In this document: positions 47,379-60,200 of the stretch, one piece after another | How the letters are laid out: each line of letters starts with the position of its first letter | Numbering within the stretch: the stretch's first letter is position 1 | DNA from: Straminergon stramineum | Taxonomy: Eukaryota; Streptophyta; Bryopsida; Hypnales; Calliergonaceae | DNA: 64,000 nt | Reading direction: 5' to 3' | Assembly (NCBI GenBank): GCA_963920665.1 | Contig: OY987264.1 | Location: 32,778,906-32,842,905 of the forward strand | Made by a program: the position numbers and the translations under genes | Notes under the pieces: model-generated | What the model was told of the DNA's origin: nothing | Database searches by the model: none | What the model saw: only the letters and a program-made list of their open reading frames with translations

Positions 47379-50300
47379 ATCTTTTGCATCTTTCTAGGGG
47401 ATTGTGATGCTCTCTCAGCGGTAACGAAGGCTGTAACTGTACAGAACCAACGTTCATGTTCTTAGCTAACTTCTGTCCGGAGATAGGCGTGATCCACCAT
47501 TGAAATTGGGAGAATATAGAGAAGATGGCCAATATGTAATGAGTGCACGTTGTATGAGAAATGTTGAAATACAGAGCTGCAGGTAGTGAAAGTGGTATTC
47601 ATAGTTAGTGGTATTGATAGTTAGAGAGGGAGGCTTTGGATTCATAGAAGTTGTAATTCAAGCTACTAGTCCTTAGGGAATAGCATTGATATACAAGGTT
47701 TAGTAACCAAAATATAAGCTTTATACTCCATGATGAGCTATAATTTTGTACATATAGAATGTTTTTCTTCTATTGTTTAGAGAACTATATAGGTGTTGCA
47801 TTTTCCATCAATTGTAGTACATAAGAAACAATATTTATAGAGATAAATCTATTGCTTCAAAAAAAGGCATGGAAATTGACCATATTTGTTTGGATCTATG
47901 ATATGTAGGAGGTGTGGTAATTCTATTTCGCTCTATTTTTATTTGAGTGTCCATTTGCTACAAGGACCATCTTTTTAGCCCCTCCCCTCCAAAACCAAGG
48001 CAAGATGTTGAGAGTCTACCACATGTCTACACATCAAAACATGGTAGCATGTATCTTTAACATCTTTTCTACTTCTTTTTAAGTGTTCTATAGTGACAAT
48101 CTGAGATGGCCATATATAAACCCCCTTATTTGCAATGGAAAATTGTGCATCCTAGATTTGATTTTGCCAAATGCTTCCCCATCCAAAAAATCATTGACCT
48201 TCATTACCAAGTTCATATCAATATTTTCTCAGATTGCTATTTTTTTGTGATTTAGAGACCTTCAAGATCACTTTCTAGTTGCTTGGGACTTAAAGGTTCC
48301 AAAGTCCCCTTGGGAGACAAAGTGGATTTTGGATAGGCTCATGTAATTTCAATTTAATTGTGATTTTTTAAAGGCCGGCTAAGATATGTTCCCTACGATG
48401 GTTCCAAATAGAGCCCATCACCAAATGATATTGCTAATCCTGTAGTTGGTTCCCTTCATAGAAATACGGATGAAAGAACCAAATTGGTCAAGGAACAAAT
48501 AAGGAACATAGAGGGTCTATTCAAGATTGCCCAATGAATTAGGCACTTTGGACTTTGCATTAGCCTTCTTAATGTAGTAGAAATTAGAGAATTAAAAAAA
48601 AAAAAAAAAAAAAAATCACAAGCATGAAGGAAAAAATAATTTCTCAATATATTATTGAAGTTTTTCATCATTGGCTACATGTGGAGGAAAATTTGTTTGC
48701 AAAAAAGTGTAGTCAATGTTGTCAATTTAGAGAACATCCACGTAGTGCATGATTTTATAGGATGTGTTCTACATCCTTTTTAACTCAAAAAATTGGTGGA
48801 GACATGACTAATATGGTCTTTGATATGGTAGATTTTTAAATTCAAAACTCATGGAGAATTTTTTTCACAAAGGGTGGTCAAAGTCATTTGAAATTCTTGG
48901 GTAGTTTAGGAAAAAACTTTTCCTTTGACTTCAAATATTAATATCTTTCAATACATGTAGTTAAAATTAATAAAAAAAATTTACCACATGTTTTCATACA
49001 AGGTAAGTTGAGGATTCCACATTATATACATATTTTTTAATTATTAAAATTTTCATTGTTCAAATTTGTACTAGACTACCATGGAAATCTCTAGAAAGCT
49101 TTTAGAAACTTTGACCATATAGTTTGGAAGATCATGACATTTGAAGTCAAAAGAAAAGAGTTTTTTCTAACCTTGCCCTACATGGTCAATAGACTATAAC
49201 TCCTCCTAGAATGAGGATTTTGCACTAGACATGGCAATTTTTTTGACAATTGCATCATATTTTAGTTACATACCTAACAAATTTCAAAAGTAGAGGAGTT
49301 TTGCACATGCAACACAAAATTGTCTAAGTTGACTGAAAAATTCTAAGCATATAATTTTAATTTTGATTTGAGCACCTTATCAAAAAAAATTATAGTCCCA
49401 CCAAAGGGGTTCAAGCTCACACCTTGTGTAAAAATTTATTGAACATCCAACCAAAATTGACTTTGTATACAACTACACAAGATCTCTTGTGTATAATAAA
49501 TGGTCACTTGGTCCTTTACAAATTAACCTTGAAAGGACAAACTGATGATAATCTAGTCAAATTTCAATGTGTATATTCTACTTTATGAAAGATTTTCTTT
49601 AATTTTGTTTTTTAGCATGCAAAATCATATATCTTCTTTAACCCTAAATGGATAGAGCCTATGACCTTGCACTCCAACTTCAAAATCCCTGACATTGTAT
49701 TGGAAAGCAATTTAAATTTAAATTTTATTTCTTAATGATTTGATCACATGTTTTCTATACATCATAAAATCTTCATATTCTTTGTGAAGATTTGAATTTA
49801 CCATGAATTTCTTAAGAAATAGGAGGAACATTTCATATCAAATAAAAAATGAACTAAAAGAATTTGAAAATTTTACATTTTGTATATATTATAGTATAAA
49901 ACTTCATGGTGTAATCCAAATTTATGCCTCATTCTATTATTAGAAAATTAATAGACCATGGTTATAGGCCTAAACATTTATTTTCATCAAATATATTTTA
50001 TAGATAAAAATAAAAAATGATGTTTCACTTGTTTGTTCACATTCATTTCATTTGCCAATTGGACTATAATGGTCTAAATTGGCCTTACAAGATTAAAGAA
50101 TATCTTTTCAATTTGTAATCCCTTCTATGATTAATTAAGTGCAAGTTACTTTTTAAATTTGAGATAAATATCCGCTAAAGTCTATAGCTTGACAAACCAC
50201 TACAACATTGACACTACAATAGTTGTACCACCATTGCATTGGCCTTTTAAATGAATCATAATAAAAGTCACTAGGGTAATTGCAAGAAACACTTGTACTA

Positions 50301-52140
50301 TTTATTTTGTTTTTTATTTTTAGCCTTTTAGTACTTTTTGTACTACAAGTCACCTTCAGTACTATTAGAGGCATAGAACATGAAATCTGGACGGTTTAAT
50401 TAGATTTCAAATTTGCGATTCCAACAACATGTGATGCTCATCATTGAATGGCAAGGATGAATGGCAATGCTTAATTTTCTATAAAAAATAGTTTACATTG
50501 GTAGATTAGAAGCACTATAGGCCCCTACCAGTACTATTGAATCCTTCTATGTACCCTAAAATACTATTTTGAGCCCAAAGCTACAATTTATGCTAGAAAA
50601 TTAGACTTCCACATTTCTATTTTTTTAAATTAAAAAATGCACTTGAAAAATATATTTTAAAAGTCGCCATTATTGCCAACTAAGAGAAAAGAAGGAAGAT
50701 CAAAGCTAGAACTAAAAAAACATTTTTCATTCAACATAAATTCAACCTGAATCTAGCACACTTTAGGCCAATGCAAAACACAATTGGAACATTTTTTTCT
50801 AAATCCCTCTCCTAGGAAGGTGTAATTCTGTTAAAAGAACTAGCTTACCAAATTTTAAAATGTAACTCTTCAAAATAGGTATTCAATGGTACAAAAAACC
50901 ACCAAAATTGTATATGTGACATATACTTGAAATTCAATTTCACCAATGGATTTAATTTTGGAAAAATTGAAATAATTCAAGTACATTTCCTATAGCTATA
51001 GAAAGCTCATTTCTGAATTTCATATTCATTCAATCATTTTTGCAATACTTATGGTGCAAAACAACTTCAACATTGAATGTGTGACAAAAAATAGGGCAGG
51101 TGTTTCTTGCAATCACTCACCATCCATGTTCTCTTTTTTTTGGTCTTAGAGTGCCATTGATATGAATATGAATACCTATGTAAATCCGTTGAAGTGCAAA
51201 TCTAAGTTTGATTCAAGAAAATTAGAATAATTCATCACTTCTAAGATGAAAACTAGCATATTATTTAGAAAAATTGTCTTTAATAGTAACTCCAATCACG
51301 TGGGTGCAAATCATGGGTTCCTCCAATGATCTTTAAAAGACTCAACAACACTAATTGTTAAAACAACCCTATTCTAAACATATTCTTCATTCACAATGGT
51401 GCATGAACCATCATTAGTGTACTTTTAACAAGTATCCTCTATATGTCATCATGTGAGTATCATAAGAAGCGTCCTAAAAAGCATTGGAAATACATCCCTT
51501 TTGGTGGCATTCCATTTGATTTTCTACTTGCCCTTAGAATCACACCAAATCCATGACTTCCACACTAATATTCTTAACTTCTAAACACTCTGACATCCAC
51601 TTTTGGGATGACAAATAGATTGAAATTCAAGTTTCATCCTCATTACTACTTGGATGAAAGTCATCCTAATTTACAGAGATATTTTATCAAGTTGTTATCC
51701 TATCTAATGGTTGGATTTGGTATTCCTAGAATACATGTTTTTTCTAAAATTACAAATGTGCAAGTTTGTCAAGTGGTTGACCAAGCCAAAATTGCATTGA
51801 CACTAGTTCAAAAGTGGATTTGCAAAAATGAGGTCATAGATTTTAAGAATAATTTTATTTTGAAACCACCATGGCAAGAGAACCTCAACTCAAATCCATT
51901 CCAACAAATTTTACTCAAAAAATGATAATACTTTGCTTGTAGTTGAATTCTAAATGAGTTTTGAAATTTTCCTTTCAAAATACATGAAAAAATATTGGTG
52001 ATGGCATTGGTGCATCTAACCTTTTGGATGGAATCTAAAACTCAGACTCTACACCTTTTAATTGTATACCAATTCCAAAATATTCTTTCAAATAGCACTT
52101 TTTTATGTTTTTTCTCACACCGTCAATTCTGAAGAAGACT
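47379..52140. repeat. AT-rich intergenic DNA containing another ~1.2-kb family copy
   Basis: About 48285-49530 resembles the kinase-intron element. GGATTTTGGATAGGCTC near 48330 corresponds to GTTTGGATAGGTTC at 42392, and the end GGTCCTTTACAAATTAACCTT lies at 49510. A run of 22 A starts at about 48594. A further TTAACCC end is at 49638. No credible gene. Confidence 0.45.
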
Positions 52141-54593
52141 CTGGACGATTAGGGTTAACCAAGCCAAAGGCCATAAAAAAATCCAAATAACTACAGTAGG
52201 TAAGAGCCCAAGTATTTCGGAAGAATATGCCTTCCAAAGGATGCGTGGGCACAGTTCCTTGAATTATCATTCTGCGCCACGGAGGATTTATCATTCGGCC
52301 GCGGTGAGAAGCCCGGTCGGCATAACTTACATATGTCGGTAAGCTTGTGGACGGCTATCACCTGCTTTCAGAGAGTCCGAAGCCTGAGAATCAAGTGTTG
52401 ACATTTGAGCACACAGAGTGGGCACATATGATAGAGCGGATCCCAAAGTTTTTTACTACGCATCTGAAAGGCTCAGATCGAGTTGAAGGCTTGCATTACC
52501 GAATTTTCCATTCTGAGCTCCCCTTTCCACCATTCCGCTAAAACACCCACTTTGACTGCCCCGAAGAAAGCTATAGAATTTGCCTCAAAATTCTCTGAAA
52601 ACAGATACAAACAAGAGCCGCGCCTGTCCTCGAAGTTATTGTTGAAGGCAAGCTTAAGCGGAGTTAAAGTAGCCACGGATCAGTGCCGCACGGAGTATGC
52701 AGACATGTATGAGATTCATGTTAGTGAAAATAAATGTCAAAGAATGTCGGCGTTTTAAACTTCTAGCCAGCAGCTGTTTTCCGAGGGCCTCTTGGAATGC
52801 ACTTGCGGAGATCGAGTGGGTCATTTGTTTGGAAATGTGTTTCACATAGTGAGCCATCAAACCTGTGTGGTTGTTAACTTGTTATTAGTCCTTAATTTGA
52901 TAGTGGTGCGGTACATCCTTCCCATATCTTACGTACTTGGTGTGTTCGAAATTATCCTGTGAGCGTATCTCTTGGTGGTTCGATCTAGTGGTCCTAGCCA
53001 AGAGTTTTCTTATGCTCGTTTGCAGGATGATTAGGATTTTCTGGTCAGTTCGTTCCACGGGAGCTGCGTTCAAAGACGTATTAGTAGGAGCGTGGAGGGA
53101 GGAGGGATGTTTGTGCTGGGCCACGCTGCAATTTGGAACGATTTCAAGCGGCTATCGACTCAGGTACTTGAAAATTTGGGGAGGGTGGAGTAAGCTTATG
53201 CAGAATTTGTTCAGAATTTGTTCAGATGATTGAGGAGGGGTTGCAGCAACTCAGCAATTGGTGGCTGAAATGTTGGAGAATTGTAGATAGGGATGCAATT
53301 GGGTTGAGGGTCCTCTGTAGGTATACTTACCTCATTCTACACAAAATAGGGGTATTAACACTAGACCGCCCAGCCCTCGTTTGCGTCAGGCACACGTTCC
53401 ACAACGATGGAGCTAATAATCGGAGCCCAACTCGTGATCTGCGTACAATTGCGCCAATCCACCGCTGGCTACGAGCATCAAGGTAGGGATGATGCGAGAT
53501 CTGAAAGAAGTGTCTGAATTGAACGGTCAGATCTGCAAATTTTAGCAATTGATGAAGGTCGAACTGCTGTAGTTCGACACTGTTCGCTGGGTATCACCGC
53601 ACAATTTCAGGTAATTGTGACCGACAGAAACGTCGTCGGGGGACAAGCGCCGCATGGATTCACCCAGTATCGCCAATGCAATACCCGAGCTAAAATATCG
53701 GCGAGAAAGATTTCAATACGGGCGACTGGGAAGAAATGGAAGGTGAGTAGTTGTTCCAGCCTGCTCATGGGTGACCGGAAGAAACTGGAAGGTGGTCATG
53801 AGTGCCACAGGCTACTGCCGGTTCACAGACTGCTCCCGCAATGCAAGGGAGGGACCAAAAATCGTAATCCAGCTTCTCACGCAATTGATTACCTAGACCA
53901 CGTTCTCTACCACAAATTTCAGTCACCATTCAAGCTCGGGAATGAACAGAGATCAAAAAATGATGAAATTACGCATACAAAAAACATAATATAGAGAGAG
54001 GGCGTCAAACATTGGATTCAGTCGTGAAAGCAAGGGAGCTTGCGATGGCTCAAGCACTGTCCAAAATCGTAATCCACAATCGGTGAAAACTGAATCCGTC
54101 TATAGTCAAACAAAATCAGAACTAGCCAATAAGTCCTGTAGGGAACACACTGTCTTTGTCCTATGACCTGCAGGAAACAAAAGCAATGACATAAGGTTTG
54201 AACTGAAGGGAACAAGGGGGCCGCCCTTAGTTTGAAGTCGGACTGCGAGGTGGTGAAGCGGCCCAGTAACTTGAGTCTTGCCATGGCTCAAAATGAGGCG
54301 TTTTCACTCTGGCACGTCTGCCGTTGCGACTGAGGGACCCAGGCTCTGATATGGGGCTCATTGCCACCATCCACACCACAGGAAACGATAAACACAGAGA
54401 CGAAAGGTCAATAAGTTGCGGTGATGACGTAGTGCAAATTCGCAAGCATGGCTCACAAGTGTGGGGAATTGTAATCCCTTGCTACGACAATTTTGTCCCT
54501 ACATCGTCAAGCGGATCCAAGGCCAACAGTCTCCCACCGGCTCGTCCCGGTCAGATTTGGAACATTCAAGGCGACCGCCAAGTCTTGCATTCT
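52141..54593. other. GC-balanced segment without a recognisable gene
   Basis: Composition rises compared with both sides. Several open frames of 60-125 codons (52347-52541, 52483-52758, 53617-53994, 54324-54908) lie on the plus strand, but none matches a known domain and they do not link by obvious splice sites. It may be the remnant of an old element or a non-coding transcription unit. Confidence 0.3.
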
Positions 54594-54989
54594 AAGGTAG
54601 GAACACCTAATACGGACAGGAGTCGTTTATGGACACCTAGAAAACAACCTAAATCCAAGGGCTTGTGGACCCAAAGTAGACAAGTGGGGTTCCAAGAAGT
54701 TGTCACTTTTTCAAGGAGTAGCCAATCACCCGCACTTAATTCAAATTTAGAGTGTGTCCCTTTTGGTTGTTTCCGTGCCCGCTTTGGTGTTAGTCTAGTG
54801 TCCAAAGTAGGTACAACTACGAAGTTGTCTTCAAAAATTTGTAGAATATTCATACAAGCTTGGAAAAATACGAAACTAATTTTGCTGGTTTCCTATACCA
54901 TTTCCTAACACATAGAATTTCTTTTTTGAACATAGACCCTCACAATCATGTCATCTCAAACAAGTGTCCATTTTAGGTGTTCCTACCTT
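54594..54989. mobile_element. 396-bp MITE with ATTCT target-site duplication
   Basis: The left end AAGGTAGGAACACCTAATAC is the inverted partner of the right end finishing TTAGGTGTTCCTACCTT at 54989; 17 bases are perfect and the similarity extends to about 27. It is flanked on both sides by ATTCT (54589-54593 and 54990-54994). No transposase. Superfamily not assigned. Confidence 0.8.
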
Positions 54990-55183
54990 ATTCTGGCTAC
55001 ATCTGACATCCATTTCGAACATTGCCATGTTGGGATGGCTCCAGCAAGGATGCGATTAGTCTTCAAATTTAGTCAAGAATGTACCTTGCATTTCACCTCA
55101 GCAATTACTGTTCACCAAGCATGCGAACAGGCCCCTTTTTAATTTTGAATGGCCAGAATCTATCCCCTTGAGCGGTCTAGGAT

Positions 55184-55345
55184 TAAGGGGACCAAAAAAT
55201 TAAAGGGATTGATTGTAGAAATTTGTAGATGTTTGAAACATGATGTACATCCCCCAGACACTTCAATAACTACTAATGTTCAATGAAGTGTGGAATGTTG
55301 ATTAATTAGTATGGGTCCCCTTAATACCCCTATTCAATGTACATA
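55184..55345 (-). repeat. Dispersed repeat, inverted copy of the interior of the 61.9-62.8 kb element
   Basis: The segment from GGGGACCAAAAAATTAAAGG through CATGATGTACATCC to TAATTAGTATGGGTCCCCTT is the reverse complement, with mismatches, of about 62527-62700. It shows a second, partial member of that element in opposite orientation. Confidence 0.6.
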
Positions 55346-57288
55346 TGAAGTTTTGTTTCATGTCATTCTAATAAGTATTGAGAAACTTATAAGTTTTTTT
55401 TTTTCTAATAGGGCACACTTTGTAAAAATATTTAAAACCAAGCGAGTGCAATGAAATGGTCTTTTTAATGCAAAATGAGATTAAATAAAATGAACTGTTT
55501 ATAAGGCAAGTGATCCTAATATTGTTTCAAAAAAATGTCTTGAGAGAATATTTTGAAAATATACATGATGTATTTTTACAATATTCCTCAAAATATGTTG
55601 ATTCAAAAATTTGAAAAATATTTAAAAAATACTCATATTACTTCATTATCCCCCTTTAATCCTAGAAGGACAATGAAGTCTAGAAGAGAATCATTTTTGG
55701 TAAAGTACCTTGGTGATAGGTCTTGTCCTTTAAAAATGAAACCTCTATTGCAGTAGGGGGTAAATTTTACATTCAATGCCCCTTGGTTTTTTAAAATTTC
55801 AACATCAAGCAAGTAGCTAAAAGTAAATTAAAAAGAAAAATAATTAATCGTATTTGATATTCTAAATTGATACCAATACAAAAATCTTAAAACATTCTAT
55901 TCCAACCAATGAGATGAAAGTTATGAGGAATTTTATTTGACAAGCAATGAAGTTAAGGATAACATAATAAGTTGTTTTCTAAACTCAATTTTTTAAATTT
56001 CCAAATAGTATAAAAACTTATGATATGTATCACTTGCTAGAGCATTTTCACCATTGGGATTGACAATTCTCAATTTATTGTCAAATTTATTAGCAATTAA
56101 CATTCGCATTTCTTCAAGTATTACCTTCCATTTTATTTTATTTCAAAGATGAATATGACATTTTTTCCGCAAATTTCTCAACTCATTTTCTACTGAACCT
56201 TTTGACTAAAATCCATAATTTATGCGACACACATTTTTTTTCTTTAAAAATTTTGCAATACAATACTTCACCTTTATCAAGTGTTTTTGAAACTTGTTTT
56301 TCAAGTTTACATACTTTTACCTAGAAGTTGGTGGGGATTTTTGCTCTAAAATTTTGAAAGAATGTACTCTGCTAAGCAACAAGTTATCTAAAGGAATATA
56401 TATTGAAAGTGAACATTTAACCTTCTTTTGGGTAAGAGTATTTTGAAGAAGTTTAGGATTTAAAAACAATTAAAGGTGTCCATTTTGGCCACTAGCTAGG
56501 GCAAACCCATTGTCAACAATTTTTTCCTTGTGATCTACATTTTTACACCATGCATATTACAACACAACAAGAAATTTGCCTTCAATTGCTTGGGCTTGTT
56601 CACAACATGCTTTCTAAATGAGCCATTCTAAAATCATTGCACCTAATTTTGAACCCTACAAATTTTTGCCTAGAAGATATTGCTTCTATTCCTAAAAAAC
56701 TCAATACAATTGCTTTCAGATTAGCCTATATTTAATAGTTTGAATGTTCATAATTTGTTCATACAGTGTCCAAGAAATACATAAGAAGATAATCTCGAAT
56801 CTTGTTTTGACTTTCAACTTTCAATAAGATCCACCAAAGTCTAAGAAAATGAAATATAAGAAGATCCAATAAAATATAAGAAAATGAAATATAAGAAGAG
56901 TGCACAATTGTTTATTTGGACGCATTTAAGCCTAGCTGGTGCAATTCTCTTCCCTTCCTTCAGGTCCCAAACATGTCACCAGTTACAAACTCACCTAGCA
57001 AACTATTCAAAATTTGCAAAGGCCACTCCCAAGCCCCCCTCTTTTCCCAAATCAGCCAGAAGCCCAGGATGGGAACCTCACACGTGTACGTCTCCCATTG
57101 GCTCCCCCTCTATCCACTATCATGAACAACGCCCAACCCCCGACACAGCCCTGGCCCTTCTCCTCGCAGGGCACAAGCCCAAGCGCAATTCCAAGCCCAA
57201 GTGCAAGCGCAAGTCCCCGCTCCCCACCAGACTCGACGAGCAATCGCGTGTGAATTTGGAGCTGCAATCGGAACTTCGTGTGTGCGGC
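55346..57288. other. AT-rich intergenic DNA, then promoter/5' leader of TLP18.3
   Basis: 55.4-56.9 kb is low-complexity AT-rich DNA with no gene. Another family-like end (CCTTTAATCCTAGAAGGAC) lies near 55658. From 56.9 kb composition becomes GC-rich and C-rich on the plus strand, as expected of a leader. The frame is open upstream of the chosen TLP18.3 start but has no plastid-targeting character there. Confidence 0.4.
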
Positions 57289-60200
57289 ATGATGGCGGAG
57301 GCGATGATGGCCCGAGGGAGCTCCACACTGATGGGGTCGCCCGCCTCTCTGGCCTGCAACAAGGCAACGCCATATCTTGGTAAGTAGGAGCGATTTGCAG
57401 TTTGGATTCAGGTTTCCCAGAGAATTTTGGGTTCTTTGAGGAATTGGAATTTTATTTTTACACTTTTTTTAGAGGGTGTTTGGTTTTGATTGCTTTCGTG
57501 GATTGCATAGGGCTCAATGTGAAGTACTGAATGCGAGGTATGATACGAAATGTGAAGTAGCCTTCGTTGGGTTCCCTCGCCTCTGTGGCTTGCAAGAAGG
57601 CCAAGCCTTTTATTGGTATGTTTGAGCGACTTGCCTTCGGGTTTCGCAGTGAATTTGGGTTCTGTGTGGATTTTGAATATAGTAATTCGAGCTTTGTTGT
57701 CAAGGGTGGTGGTTTTGCGAGGGATTGGGTGGTAGTCGATTACTTTCGAGGATGGCATTGTGCTCAATACTGTTGTCGTGGGGTGCCTTTGGTTTTGGGA
57801 GGGGAGGGGTGGTATTTGATTACTTTCGAGGATTGCATTGTGCTCAATGTGAAGTAGCCTTCGTGGGGTCCCCCGGCTCTGTGGCTTGCAAGAAGGTCAC
57901 CCCTTTTCTTGGTATGTTTGAGCGATTTGAGATTTGGATTCGGGTTTCGCAGAGAGTTTTGGTGGATTTTGAGTTTTAGTTTATTTTTTGTTGTCGAGGG
58001 TGTTTGGATTCGAGAGGGAATGGGTGGTTGTTGATTTGCTTTAGAGGATTGCATTGTGCTGAATGTGAAGTAGAATTTATGCTTTGCGAGCTCGATTTCA
58101 GGAGGTACATTTTCAATTTCTGTCTACGACGGCCTGTGTTACGTTAAAGTCCTGTCTTTCTTTCTGAATTTTGGTGTGGTAGTTTTCACGGGAGGAATAG
58201 AACTTTTGGAATGTCGTCATTTTGCATGTGCCCGTGGTTTTAGTGGTGTGTCTCTTCTAGTAGTGGGTTTCAGAGTAGCTATTTCCATCTTTGGAGGTTC
58301 ATTTCCTTGGTTAGAATTCTCACATTTCTTCAGTTAGAAGAGTGGAAGGTGAGTGACAGTTTTCAATGTTGAAATTCATCTTCATGTTTCCATAGTGGAA
58401 ATTCATCTTCCTCGGATGAGAAAATTGAGAGAAGATGTGGTTGCAAAGGACCTATCACTTTGGACTGGCACTCCCATTCCATATTGAAAGCATTCAATAT
58501 TGCCCTCTGAACTACACTGAAACCGCTTGTGACGGCTATGGCCGTTTGATTGCAGTGTGATTGATATTCGGTGTGGATTGGAAGCTATGTCAGATATGAA
58601 ATGGAAACTCCTACGTGCTATGAGCTTGCGTCATCAGCATGCTCATCTAAGTCTTGTGGCAAAACAGAGAAACCAGAAACGGCAGAGTTTGAGCTGAGAG
58701 TTTAGGATTTAGGTGATGCAAAAGTAGAGCCTCATGCCATACCGAGTCACGGGAGTTATTTCCATAACAAAGCTCTACTGTCCAACTACAGGACACAAAA
58801 TTGGTGTATCTTGTTCAACAGAAGTTCAAGAAAAGAGGACACCGTAATCTTAACAAAGGATAAAATTATGAGAATGTATCCATACTCTTCATGTCCAATT
58901 CTTGGTTTGCCACCTCCATTAAGGTTACGTTGCACAGTCTGATGGTTGGTAATGGCGGTTTTTTCTTGTTCAATCAAAGTTCTAAACATGAGGATACCAT
59001 AATCTTAACGAAGGACAGAGTTATGAGAATGTTTCCAAACTCGTCATATCCCTACTCTTGTTGTCTAATTCTTGGTTTGCCACCTCCATTGAGGTTACCA
59101 CATTCTGATTGTGGGAAACGCCGTTTTCAACTTGTTCTGTCAAAATTTTAAAATATAGGGCACCAAAATCTTAACGAAGAATAAATGTATCATACTCTTC
59201 ATATACTATTCTTGGTCTGTCACCTCCATTGAGCCTACGTTGCACATTCTGATGGTGGCCAACGGCGGTTGTACCTTGTTCAATCAAAGTTTTACAAAAG
59301 AGGAAACCATAATCTGTATATTCTTAGCGAAGGATACCATAACCATAATCTTTGCTACCTCCATTGATGTTACGTTGCACATTCTGATGGTGTGCAATGG
59401 CTGGAGAGCAGGAACCTCGTTACCGTCAGTGGCCATCAAAGCGCGCAAGAGAGGACCCCAATGTAGCTTGAGTACCACCAGGGTCAGCTTGAGCGACGCG
59501 CTGAGCCAGGCCAAGGTGACGGTGGGCACCGGGTTGACAGCACTGGCGCTGTCTGCGGTGCTGAACTTGGGCCCTGGGGTGGCCATGTCGGACGCCAGCG
59601 AATTCAACGTGCTAAACGAAGGCCCGCCCACCGAGAACTACGTAGTGGACGACGCCAGCGTGCTCAACCGCGTGACCCGCTCCGACCTCAAGCGCTTGCT
59701 GCGCGACCTCGAGGATCGCAAGGGATTCCATGTGAATGTCATCACCCTCAGGAAGCTCACCAGCAAGGCGGACTCCTTCGAATTTGCCGACGCGGTACGC
59801 AACCTTTTCCTCAATCTTGCATTCAATTCCTTTGGGTTCCATTCAATGGGGTGCATAACGTTCAACAGTCGACAGGCTTGAGAAGCTTACTGGACATGAT
59901 GCCAAGTTTTTTCATTGAAGCTTAAACCTCCAGATGGGTACTCTTTTGTTGAGTTTCTTAGTGACGAAGGGTTAGGTCTAGGTTTTAGGAAGTAGAGCTT
60001 TGTCATGAGAAAGAACTTGTGGGACATGGGAGTGGTATGGTGTCACTATCTTGGATTCAGTTCCTTCGAGTTTCATTCATTCTATGAAGTGCATAACCTT
60101 CAAGAGCCGGCAGGCTTGAGAAGGTTTCGGACTTCATGTCGAGTTTTTACATTGAAATTTGAACGTCCAGATTATGTACTTTGAGATTGAGATTCTTAGG

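Noticed and set aside
48594..48616. Run of A as a possible retrocopy or SINE tail
   Set aside because: No target duplication or transcript-like sequence upstream; homopolymer in AT-rich DNA.
54325..54350. CATATCAGAGCCTGGG on the minus strand, resembling an initiator-tRNA primer-binding site of an LTR retrotransposon
   Set aside because: Only part of the PBS consensus matches, and no LTR pair, gag or pol sequence is visible nearby.
59284..59865. Long antisense open frames opposite TLP18.3 exon 2
   Set aside because: Shadows caused by GC-rich codon use; no domain and no splice context.
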